Origin: Liolophura sinensis
Lineage: Eukaryota > Mollusca > Polyplacophora > Chitonida > Chitonidae
Reading direction: 5' to 3'
Length of the DNA: 64,000 bases
Assembly: GCF_032854445.1 (NCBI RefSeq)
Contig: NC_088304.1
Coordinates: 16,567,704-16,631,703, forward strand
The notes under the pieces are model-generated. The model was not told where the DNA came from, ran no database searches, and saw only the letters and a list, made by a program, of their open reading frames with translations. Of the stretch, positions 55,101 to 64,000 are shown one piece after another; position 1 is the stretch's first letter, and every line of letters starts with the position of its first letter. Made by a program: the position numbers and the translations under genes.

Positions 55101-56810
55101 ACCAGCAATTCCCAAAAGGACAAGGACGAATGACATGTTTCGCTTTAGATTTTAAAGAAACAATTCTTGATGCCGAAATATTTATCTGACTTATGAATAA
55201 AATGTGGCTCAAAATACCACAAAAAAGTCTTCCCGTCAATATCCTTTAAAACTCAATGGAAGCGAGATAATTTGTGGTTGTATTGATATTATCGCATGAA
55301 CATGCGGAAACAATGCCACATCTCCTGGAAATGTTCGGCAAAATATATCATGCAAAAACGTGGGGTTTATTAATTTGGGGGAAAAGTAGACAGATGTGGG
55401 ATGAAAAGAATTCACTTTTGTTCGGCGCGGCTGAAAACCGTAACTCGGCCACTATCAGTCAATCTCGGAATGTCGCTGTCTTTTCACCGCTTGTAATTTT
55501 TGTCCGGCATTTTCACTCTGAAAACTAAACTGGCTATGCCTGAAAACACCTGATATAGAATTTCAGACGGAGGGGGAAACCCGGGCTGTAGTGAGCCGAA
55601 TTGACAGATGCCCGTTTTATTTCACGACGACTTGATAATAAAAAATATAATAGTAAATGAGTTAAACTGTCTCGTGCACTCACCTTCCGGTTTTGGTGAT
55701 AATCATCTCAGTGCCTAGATTATGAAACTTCGTCCATAGATCGCGATTCTCTAGCGTGATCTTGATGTTCTTGTCGGCTGTGTCTCTCTGTGGTCCGGAC
55801 AACATTCGCTTGTGGTCGTGGGATGTCGGGATCGGAGGGTAACCCCCAAACTGTTGACTCTGACCAACTGAAAAAAACAGTAAGTGAGTTAATGAATATT
55901 TCCAAGACATTGTTACTTATTAGTTTCTTTTTTAAAAACCTAATGTTTAATGACGAAAATTTTGTAAATAAAAAAAAAAAATTAGACCAAAGCAATCGTT
56001 TTGGTCCATTTTGTTCCTTATTTAAGGTTGCTATATGATAACAGAAATTATAATGTGAAGCTAAGCTATCTGAGTTAATAAAGGGTACTTCAACAAAAGT
56101 GAAATGTCGCTGAGAAATATTTAACCAGTATTCGGCAATATTTATACAATATTCAACTGGAAATATTCCAAATTGTTTCTCTACCGATCTGACTGATTGT
56201 CAGTGTGTAGGATTTCTCACACGCCGGGTTTATTCATCGGATGATCTGAACAAATTACTGATGGTTATTCTTTGGTTCCACATACACATTCAATTTCTGA
56301 GTGGGAAATGTTTTCATTTTCTTAATTTAATTTTGTTTATAACATCAGCGCTGAGAAACATAAAGTTAGCAAAAGGACTTTGCTAATAAAATTATTTTAT
56401 AAACCGATCAGTACCGGTATTTATTAAAAAACATATTTTGCAAAAGCACTCTGAATAAAATCCGTCCACATATTTTGTCGCTCATATTTGCGGAAAATAT
56501 AGAGATCAAAATATGTAGTCAATCAAGGTTTCAAAAATCCGTTTCATTCAAATTATTTTTAAAATAACTAAAATTAACTAAAATGTAAAGTAAGAGAGCA
56601 CTTACCAGCCAGAGACATGGGGTCGTGTGCTGGATGTACGGGAAAGCCGAAAGAGAAAGCCTGAGGGGTAGGCATAAGCCCGTGTGTGAGGGGGAAGGCA
56701 CGGGCCCTCTGGCTTAATAAATCGTCCTCAAACATGTCCGAAGTGGCAGCGGAATACTGGTGAGATGCGGAAGGTCGAAGCCTGCTCCCAGAGTCTTGCA
56801 GAAAAAGCAT
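48477..56810 (-). CDS. T-box transcription factor, Tbx6/VegT(Tbx16)-like, complete in 7 coding exons
   Basis: Minus-strand CDS: 56810-56606, 55867-55684, 52843-52576, 51639-51493, 51257-51190, 50798-50737, 49168-48477. All introns are GT-AG and phases fit. The first ATG after an in-frame stop (56810) gives 541 residues; the next in-frame Met (56735, [14 protein letters not shown]) gives 516. The T-box spans about residues 78-266 of the shorter form: [91 protein letters not shown]. The 250-residue tail is Ser/Thr/Pro/Gly-rich with basic NLS-like patches (LKRP, KKQR). T-box proteins are sequence-specific DNA-binding developmental regulators. The [18 protein letters not shown] stretch and the MRW loop favour Tbx6/Veg[11 protein letters not shown] is Tbx2/3-like and MPGRLY Tbx4/5-like, so the subfamily is unsettled. 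Polyadenylation candidates: ATTAAA on minus at 48125-48120, AATAAA at 47620-47615. Confidence 0.93.
49169..50736 (-). other. T-box gene intron 6
   Basis: No exon required by phase and none seen. 50200-50660 is GC-richer and contains AGGTGT (50350-50355), a T-box half-site, and CCAATTAG. Confidence 0.6.
50737..50798 (-). CDS. T-box gene exon 6, 62-nt exon found by phase
   Basis: Joining exon 5 straight to exon 7 hits a stop after three codons. The minus strand here has a strong acceptor (TGCTGTTATTTTCACAG) and donor (GTGAGA) around 62 nt, which restores frame and encodes [21 protein letters not shown]. The basic start following FRDNGMGRR is typical of the region after a T-box. Confidence 0.85.
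51190..51257 (-). CDS. T-box gene exon 5 (end of T-box)
   Basis: 68 nt encoding [20 protein letters not shown] and GR. This holds the C-terminal recognition helix that enters the DNA minor groove. Acceptor TCTCTATAG, donor GTAAGT. Confidence 0.95.
51287..51425. repeat. 68-bp direct repeat in T-box intron 4
   Basis: Two adjacent copies of TAAAGCCATGAAATACAATG followed by similar sequence, starting at 51289 and 51357, just upstream (minus) of exon 5. Confidence 0.88.
51493..51639 (-). CDS. T-box gene exon 4
   Basis: 147 nt, phase 0. Encodes [20 protein letters not shown], the variable loop [14 protein letters not shown], and [15 protein letters not shown]. Acceptor TTATTTACTAG, donor GTACAT. 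Confidence 0.96.
51640..52575 (-). other. T-box gene intron 3
   Basis: 0.94 kb; no exon or repeat family recognised. Contains several ATTA/TAAT motifs around 51900-51990. Confidence 0.55.
52576..52843 (-). CDS. T-box gene exon 3 (T-box core)
   Basis: Encodes [20 protein letters not shown] through [20 protein letters not shown] and [13 protein letters not shown]. Acceptor GCTTGGTAG, donor GTAAGT. These are the T-box core strands and the dimer and DNA-contact region. The open frame continues into the intron on both sides; coordinates here follow splice sites. Confidence 0.96.
54340..54430. promoter_or_regulatory. Candidate enhancer element: paired homeodomain sites and TCF-like site
   Basis: TTAATTAGCTGCTAATTAG at 54383-54401 is a pair of TAATTA-type homeodomain cores spaced for two factors; GCACCTTTGATGG follows at about 54411 (TCF/LEF-like CCTTTGAT). 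Function is inferred from motifs only. Confidence 0.3.
54720..54965. promoter_or_regulatory. Candidate enhancer element: T-box half-sites with Fox site
   Basis: AAAGGTGTTTACC at about 54779-54791 combines a T-box half-site (AGGTGT) with a Fox core (TGTTTAC). Further sites: TGCTCACCTTTCC at about 54753 and CCTTTGATG at about 54954. Suggests possible autoregulation; motif-based only. Confidence 0.3.
55684..55867 (-). CDS. T-box gene exon 2 (start of T-box)
   Basis: Acceptor TTTTTTTCAG, donor GTGAGT. Encodes [12 protein letters not shown], a short linker, then the T-box start [20 protein letters not shown] and MIITKTGR. Confidence 0.95.
55868..56605 (-). other. T-box gene intron 1
   Basis: 0.74 kb AT-rich intron, GTAAGT to TTTTTTTCAG. 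Nothing else recognised. Confidence 0.7.
56606..56810 (-). CDS. T-box gene exon 1 (N-terminal)
   Basis: Contains both possible start codons (56810, 56735) and encodes [20 protein letters not shown] and DPMSLAG before donor GTAAGT. An in-frame TAA at 56825-56823 bounds the frame upstream. The N-terminus is not conserved; the MFEDDLL start looks plausible by context, but the choice is open. Confidence 0.8.
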
Positions 56811-57214
56811 CAAGTTGGAGAATTAACTCCTCTGGAAAAAGAGTCAACTTCTTCTGGTTTTCCTTTTGTTTATACGACACCGTTTTGTTAGTTGTCGTAG
56901 CTTTCTGGTCCAATATGACACCTTACAAAATAGTCTTCTTCTTCAAGTCAGTCAAAAAATGTAAGTAAAAATAAACAAATAAATAAAAAAAGTAGTCTCT
57001 CCGGCGATGTTTTGTTGTTGTTGTTTTTTCTAATACGCTAATGCGTATGTAAATATCGGTATTCCGTAATTTGCTCGGGTCAACTTTTCAGGTGCTGCCT
57101 AAGCTGACTCCAGTTTCAGATCAGTGATATAAGTGACAAATTGAAGCGTGGAATCCAGACACCTTCTCTCAACTCTGGTGAGAGAGTTATGAATATTTTG
57201 CCAGATTCTCAGAG

Positions 57215-57222
57215 CTTTTATA
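57215..57222 (-). promoter_or_regulatory. TATA box, candidate T-box gene promoter
   Basis: On the minus strand the sequence reads CGATATAAAAGCTCT, a perfect TATAAAAG. It lies about 405 bp upstream of the first ATG (56810), giving a predicted transcription start near 57190 and a 5'UTR of some 380 nt. CCAAT motifs lie upstream at about 57360 (CCAATC on minus) and about 57387 (CCAATC on plus). No transcript evidence is available. Confidence 0.45.
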
Positions 57223-60200
57223 TCGTAGAGAATCTTGTCTGGCTTGCTCTAGTGACTGGACAATGTTAGAGTATATTTCAAAGCGGGGAGCCGCACTGCA
57301 AGCCTTTGATCTATGCCGTTGTGCTTGTCTGCACCCACCAATCTGCCGGGTCCATAGATGATTGGCATCCGCCTGCAACGCGATCAGCCAATCAGCGATC
57401 CAGATCCCACCCCTATAATAACGGGTTACATAGCGACCGCGTGCTGTGATTCCAATCCCTCACGTGCACACAGATGTTTGTGGTGGGGACAATTTAATGT
57501 TGGAGACGTATATTGTATCAACACTGCAAATTATATCATAAGAGCACTGGAAAATACATTGTGTAAAATTATTTTATAATATTATAAATTGAAAACTGCA
57601 AGATCTTAATTAAACTTTTATTACAACTGTTCCTATTTTGCTGGACAAATGTATTTGTATCATGTTGTTTCACAGCTGTAAAACTATACGAAAGTGATCA
57701 TAAGTGGTGGTTCAAAATGATCAGCCCTCGAGTCGAGAGCAATGTATCCAAGCTTTCATAGCCCTATACCGTTTAGGTTATGTACTACTTTTCATATACC
57801 TTAAGAATTTGTCATCAAAACTAATTGCAAGTAAATAGGCTTGTGAATCTGTACATAACGAAATCAAACATGATTTTGAAAAAAGGCTACAGTGTATATG
57901 TACATATTTATCCTGTAGGCGGGCCATGAGTTGTTTATTTCTCAAGGAGGTTAATATGCGAATTAATCCCGATTTTATGTTGACTTGTAATTGTGTACAA
58001 AATGCACGTTTAACTGTTTTTGTAAGCGAAAAGAAATGTGTATTTCGTACCACGCACAGAGATGAGCGCTGCCTGTCACTATAAGTGAGTTCTCTCACGC
58101 ATGCATAGCTTATGTCATGTACCTTAACTATTACCATCTATCAAACTATATAATACGCCGCAATTTCTGATTTCATCCTTTGAGTCTTTTGGTCATCAAC
58201 TTGTGCTGTGTATCTATCAGAGTTTGCGTTTTCCAGCAGACTAGAAGGGGATGACTTATTACCAAACTTGTTAGCATTATCCCACAAACGGTTTTTGATT
58301 AAGTGTGCAAGGAAAGTCCGTAATTTATTAACCGATTTCTATGAAGTTAAAAACATAAACAACCCATTTTACGTACAGAAGCAAACATTGTTCCGCAGCA
58401 TCTTTTTTTTTTCTTTTATTTATTTATTTATTTTTTTTTTGGCTTTGGTTTGTTATTAATGGAAAATAATACCCAGGGATAATAATGTACACATTTGGTA
58501 TGTAATCCTATTTGAATCGCACTGTAAAAAAAAATCCGATCACATATGAGGCAAATTAAGGACTTGAGAAATGGTACGGTATGTTTACATTTCTCTTCAT
58601 TTATCTCACATATATTTTCATTCTGGAATTATGTCTTAGCCAAAAAAATCTATAATGGTAGCAGATGTAGGAAGGAAGGATCTGTGGATCTGCTCATCGC
58701 TCACTCAGCTACATTGACACTGCTATTGTATGACAATTCCCGGATGTCACTGCGATTCAGAATTTGCCACTGAGTGCGGGCAGATTGCCTCCTTTCCACC
58801 CAAACACAAACTCCCCAGGCCCTGTACCATATGGGTAATCGATACATTTACATTAAATACTATGTAATATGAAACTAATCTTCCTTGGTTCACATAAAGT
58901 CAGTTACGCTAAGATAAATTATGTAAATTTTTATTCAGACAAACGTAATCCGTGGAAATCAAAGTGCGAAAGGCTTCCTCTATAATGCTGCACTCCCCCC
59001 CCCCCCCCCGCCCACCCCCGCCAACTCCCTTCCTTAACCGTTCATCATATACATCTTGTCTTAACAGTATACAAGTAATACATGTAATTGTTGTAATGAT
59101 ATCATTTTTTTATTTAGCAAGTTTTACTTCAAATGGTATACGAATGTCCACCCGATACACCAAACACAGTAACCCATTTCATGTGACCTGCGGAAGTTAA
59201 CATTCTAGGTGATTCTGCCACATATTTTCGCTGTTTAACTTTTTTGTTCCATTGCTAAATACCTGGCAGTAAAATTATACTAGTCCCAGTAAATACACAC
59301 ACTGAACTTCTGGGAAAGCAAACTGATGTTTGTAACACAAATTCGGAGAAGAAGGACTCTCGACTGACCCACAAATCGAGTTTGTTCAAAAGCCAAATTT
59401 TTAAAATTTATTTATTTATTTTTTTTTTTTGCATGGAGGTGATTTGAATGATCGTAGTTTATCTGCCGTGAAGGTAACATTAATTAAATACGGTGCCATA
59501 TTCAGAACTTGAGTCGGTTTATCACCTTATCGATTGGGGCACACGTATCTGCACACCTAGCCGTGTTTACTTCCTATACTATTGTATGAAGTCTATCACC
59601 CATTCTTGTACCTTAATTAGTGGAGAAAGCGAAAAGCATATCGCAGTTGTGTAACCCTATGTGTTAATTAGGGTGAATATGGATTGGGGATCTTGGCTGG
59701 GACCCTGTCATTAATGAGGGCTGGTTTACCCGGATCAGTCAATGTCTACTTGGAACTGAGAATTGTCAATGTTGGGCCTGACTCTGTGGGGTTGAGACGC
59801 ATAGGCGCCTGATTCTCTACCCCTGGGGTCGACAACAAAACTAGTATAATATTCCCAGGCCATTGTCAGGCGAGGGTAAAGATCGTAAACAAACAACACC
59901 TTCCGTGAAAAAGCCTGAAAGCCCCCCTATTCTTCTCTCTGTTGAATTTATTGGCTTAATAATACCCCCTGCGGATACCGATGAAAATGACGGTGGCCTC
60001 TATGCCGGCCCCTCTGCCAACTGCCGATAGATCAACTGGCACGGGGACTTCAGCGACCAGTCTGTAACAACAGCTCGTTACAGGATCTCTTGCATGGGGA
60101 AACTGTCGGATGGAAGGAGGTGTTGGAAAAACAAGCTTCCCACTTCGAAGAGAATTTCCTTCGTGTCAGTTTTCGCAGCTATCAGAAAAGGAAGTGTGCG

Positions 60201-61370
60201 TAATCTTGCCTTCACAGCTCTGACATGAACACCATGTATCCAGCTGCATCTGCTGAACCTCGATAGATCAGTAACACTGACAAAGATATCTGACAAGTGA
60301 CAACAGATTTTCTGTGGTATTTTTAATTGAAAACAAAAGAAACGTCAAAGATCAGGTTTTGATCCAAAACCCCTCAAGTGGTACATTCTTCAAGTGACGA
60401 TATTTCTGCACACAACTCTTTATGACTAAACATGGGTTATACTGACGCTTGTCAGATTCTTAATATTGTTGTTCATAATGGGCGGCGGTAACATTGCTGT
60501 GCTATACAATGTCTCGCAAATACACCGAGGAACATTTAATTTTTGTACTCCTAGATCCATTTTGCCCAATAAACTATCAAGAAAGTTAGGCCCCCTGAGC
60601 AACGAATAATACGAACTATACCAAAAATATCAAATGAAATAAAGCCAGGTCAGTAATATTAGATGAGCGATTTTTTAAATCTTTTAATTTAGTATTGATT
60701 CCTAACACAATTCCAGCACACGAATATGCTTTGGAAAAAAAAACCCGGCAGTGTTGAAGAACAATCCGGATGAGCACGCAAAGCAGGCACGGCCATATAC
60801 GACCTCTTTTCTCTAAATGCGTCCAGGCAACATAGAGCTGGCAGCCATGTAAGACCTTTTTGTAAATGAAACCTTACTTATAACATAATTATTATGAATG
60901 ATAATAATCCAAAAAGTTATCGTTTATTGTTAAGAAAATATTTTTGAAGCACTGTGATTTTTTTATAAACAAAAAAAATGTGTCCCTGTCCATTCTGTAC
61001 TGTTTCTTATGCGGTGATACCCGATGTATGAACAACTTGTACCAAAAATACTCATCACGTTATAAAACACGAAGGCACGATATTAAGCAATGGAAGAAGG
61101 AAAAATACCCTATTGTGTGCCCAAGTTTTAGACAAGAAATCGTGTAGTGGACAGCTTGGCAGTTGCATATTGGCATCCTGATGTATATGTGTTCAAGGCA
61201 TGCTTGTTTTTATGCACTTATTCCGTAAACCACACAACAACGTGTCCGTGTCGTCTGGACGAAATACACAAATTTGTCTTGAGATACTCTTAACAACTAT
61301 CATAACATAATCGGGCACATAATATTCAATCGATTGTCGCGACAAATGGCAGAAACGTAGGATTTCATGT
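57223..61370. other. 5' flank of the T-box gene
   Basis: No coding region recognised. Poly(C) at about 58996-59010 and T/A-rich runs near 58405-58440 and 59405-59430. A homeodomain-site-rich stretch lies at 59510-59730. Confidence 0.55.
59510..59730. promoter_or_regulatory. Candidate upstream enhancer of the T-box gene
   Basis: Within 220 bp: CACACCTAG (T-box-like, about 59552), GTGTTTAC (Fox, about 59563), CCTTAATTAG (59611), GTGTTAATTAGGG (59661) and TCATTAATGAGG (59708). Low-repeat sequence. About 2.3 kb upstream of the TATA box. Motif-based inference. Confidence 0.3.
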
Positions 61371-64000
61371 TAGGCACGATCTACATAATCTATGTGGTAA
61401 TAAACTGTTCTGTCTCGCCAGTTTGATTGAGCACCGACTGCACGGCTGAGTTGTTTTCCGCCATCATCGGAGTTCGTCGCGATGATAATAATTGAACTAA
61501 TTTTACCTCGATTAATTTTGAACGGAAATTTAACAAAGGGGTTGACGCACATCCGTTATTAGGGTTTGTGTTTTTATTTCATAATAAAAGCGACAATTAA
61601 ATGTTTCCCCACAGGAGAAGTTCTCTTACTCGATCCTCTGTGGCTGTCTTGTCTGAGACCAGCTTGTAAGGCGTGAGGGAGAACAACGCGGCTCGTGACT
61701 CCATGACGACACCGTCTCCACAGCGGCACGCGACACAAGAAAACTTGATATTAAACATGCAAGCTGTTGATGGGATCCTGGTGTTTCCAGCTTGTTTCTG
61801 TCTTCACGTGACCAAACATTCACCAAACTTTCAGCCTCCAAAGACTGAACCTTTTTAATGAAATTTACCCAATCATAATAAATCCCAATCTCGACTACAT
61901 AGCAACACGCATATTTTAGTTCGAGTTATCATATTACTGAACTAAAAACAAACATCCGTTGACACAAAACACAAGTGAAAGGAGCATTAAGCTGTGTAAC
62001 TGATTATGAAAATCACTAGTAAAAGTTGAGTTTACTTGTGCTCAGCCCCCCCCCCCCCCCCCCCACCCACACCCCCCTAAACCCAATGATCTTCACATCT
62101 TCCGTACGTGGGAAGATCAATCAAATAAAATAAATAAATCTTCATATCTTAGAATAGGGCACAACATTTTTTTAGAATGATTAATGCTTTCTTTAGACAC
62201 AGGCTTGTTGGTGAGGGCATTGAACGGAAACTATAACGTAGTCTATTATGACGGCTGTGAACAAAAATAATGTGCTGCATGGTTTTTATCGGCTTTTCAG
62301 TACATAACAATAGTATTCATACGTTATTTACGCCAAAAAAATAGGATAACAGAAAGGGTATGAACAGTGCTCCCTGCAATCTGCGATAAAATTGCCACGA
62401 AGGACCATATCTGGTCTGTGTATCCCGTCGAGCCCGATGCACTCTACTCGCTGACAGTCATGACTGACCAAGCTATCCCTAAAGAATCAACAATGGCGCA
62501 GAAAGTAAACCTCTGTATCAATGACCAGATAAAAATTCTCTACTGCATGAAAAAAAAACTATACAAACTGCGCTCCACGCAAACGACATTAGCTTGTTAG
62601 AAACAGCCGCATCCGTCCGTCGGGAAAACTGCGTTGGTCAGGCACCCAACTACAAGCCCATTGTTTTGTAAGTTGTCAACCTGAGGAGACACTGACAGTA
62701 AAATACAAATATACCATAGCCATGAGAATTTATGACCAGAAAATAATGCTGCAATCTGACACATCAGCCAAAGTGCATATATTAACAGTAATTATGCTTA
62801 ATAAGCGAGAAAGTACAAACGTATAGTACCATTATATGAGATAATATCTCGAGATTTGTATATAGAGACGTAATCTCAAGATGTTTAAAGGATAGATTCA
62901 ACTAATAAGATTAAGGAATAGTTTCAAAGGAAAGCCAAATATTTTTACCCGTGACATTTATATCTGTCACGGGATGTAGTCACTCGTAGCTCATTGTTTC
63001 AGGTCTTGTTCATGTTTTTTTTCTTCTCCTTTGTCAGTACATTGTGTTTTGTATATACTGTTATCCCAATGTTATTTTTTCTTCTCACAGATGTATATTT
63101 ATTGCATACTTCGCATTCAGCTTTAATGCATTTATGGGTAAAGAGGTTGAGTGAGAAGGGGGAAGGGGGGGGGGGGTACGCATTGTGATTAAACTATACA
63201 TCCTTAAAACTTCAGTAAAATTACAGTGTTCGTTTTTGCGTTGATTATATTAATTATATATCGGGGTATTTTGTTAGGATGCAGGCCGTGTGAAATGTGT
63301 GGAATTATTTATTTCTATGGTGTTACTGATGGAGAACGGCTTTATCGAACGTGTGGTAATACCGACACCTTTAATTAGTGAGTAAATGCAACGAATGGAT
63401 ATAATTGCCTATTTCTATACTATCTTTTCAGGAATAACATGAATTCGCCCAAAATATTAATTTGTACACCCTGTTGAAACATTTCATGTTCAAATTTCTA
63501 TACTGGTATTATTCCTTTTATATTTCTTATCTTCCATTTATCTGTATGCATGACCAAATCGATATGAAATATTATAATGTTTTGCGCAGAATTGCTCTGT
63601 TTTACATCAAAATGCTTCATTAAGTGTAATTTAAACTTTCGTTACATTTCAAAACTAGATGGGTACATATGTTCTTAAAAACGCTGACTAGCACTATATG
63701 CATACAAAATGAGAATGAAAGCTGTTGCATTTTACTTTTATGATTGTCTTTGTGAAACATACATGCAGAAATATACAGCTCTGCTTTCCCTTTTCAAAAC
63801 TAAATCCAAGATGGTTTTAATAAGTGCATGTAATCCGAGTGATCCAATCATCGGTACTTACATGGGAAAAGCTATTAGATCATTTTTCACTTATTAATAA
63901 ACAGGTTTTAAAATATGATTATCCCCCCCCAACCCCCCACCCCCCCACCACCACCACCACCTCTTATCCTTCAACATGCACCTGTGTATGTATAGGTCTT
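61371..64000. other. Right-end intergenic sequence
   Basis: No gene recognised. Open frames at minus 61626-61841 and plus 62367-62600 have no known similarity. Poly(C) runs at 62046-62062 and 63925-63950, poly(G) at about 63160-63176, and a CCACCA run at about 63944-63960. Confidence 0.5.
62098..62142 (+). mobile_element. Internally deleted SINE fragment
   Basis: TCCGTACGTGGGAAGATC (family body) is joined directly to AATCAAATAAAATAAATAAA (family tail), with everything between missing. Confidence 0.55.

Larger units (their letters stand above)
52844..55683 (-). other. T-box gene intron 2
   Basis: 2.8 kb between the first two T-box exons. The minus open frame 53346-53741 has no recognisable protein. 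Holds the motif clusters described at 54340-54430 and 54720-54965. Confidence 0.6.

Overview
This is eukaryotic, intron-rich, AT-leaning DNA from an invertebrate. Several tRNA-headed SINE copies end in a conserved tail (a GTGAAATATTCTTGAGTA core, then ACACCAATCAAATAAAT). One copy of a second family has a GTTAAACCCCA...CACTC-type tail. From memory both tails are common in mollusc genomes, so a marine mollusc is most likely, but this is an inference. Two protein-coding genes can be reconstructed exon by exon with consistent splice phases.

Plus strand, about 5.3-38.4 kb: the 3' five-sixths of a MORC2 orthologue. Twenty-two exons (14741-38395) join in phase and encode 855 residues: the end of the ATPase/transducer module with its coiled-coil arms, a CW zinc finger, a long charged helix, a Ser/Thr-rich linker, a chromo-like domain and a C-terminal coiled coil. 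The N-terminal GHKL ATPase exons lie upstream of the window. The first three exons occur twice, inside a nearly identical repeat of about 8 kb (1-7817 and 8827-17265). Copy 1 stops exactly at a 200-base run of N (7818-8017) and carries a one-base deletion in its third exon. This looks most like two haplotypes placed in tandem by the assembler, although a real intragenic duplication is not excluded. The introns are full of minisatellites (units about 54, 55, 41, 72, 32, 21 and 28 bp), SINEs and unclassified repeats.

38.4-48.4 kb: MORC2 3' flank and intergenic DNA with simple repeats, a young SINE flanked by a 13-bp duplication, an old SINE and a GC-richer unexplained block at 41.27-42.45 kb. 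No convincing gene was seen.

Minus strand, 57.2-48.5 kb: a complete T-box transcription factor gene. Seven coding exons give 516 or 541 residues depending on the start codon. One exon of 62 nt (50737-50798) is too short to show as an open frame, but splice phase requires it. The T-box most resembles the Tbx6/VegT(Tbx16) group, with some Tbx2/3- and Tbx4/5-like positions. A TATA box lies upstream at 57215-57222. Large introns and the 5' flank hold clusters of homeodomain-, T-box-, Fox- and TCF-like sites, which are candidate enhancers.

57.2-64 kb: 5' flank of the T-box gene. No gene was recognised there. The two genes are transcribed towards each other, and nothing in the sequence indicates that they work together.
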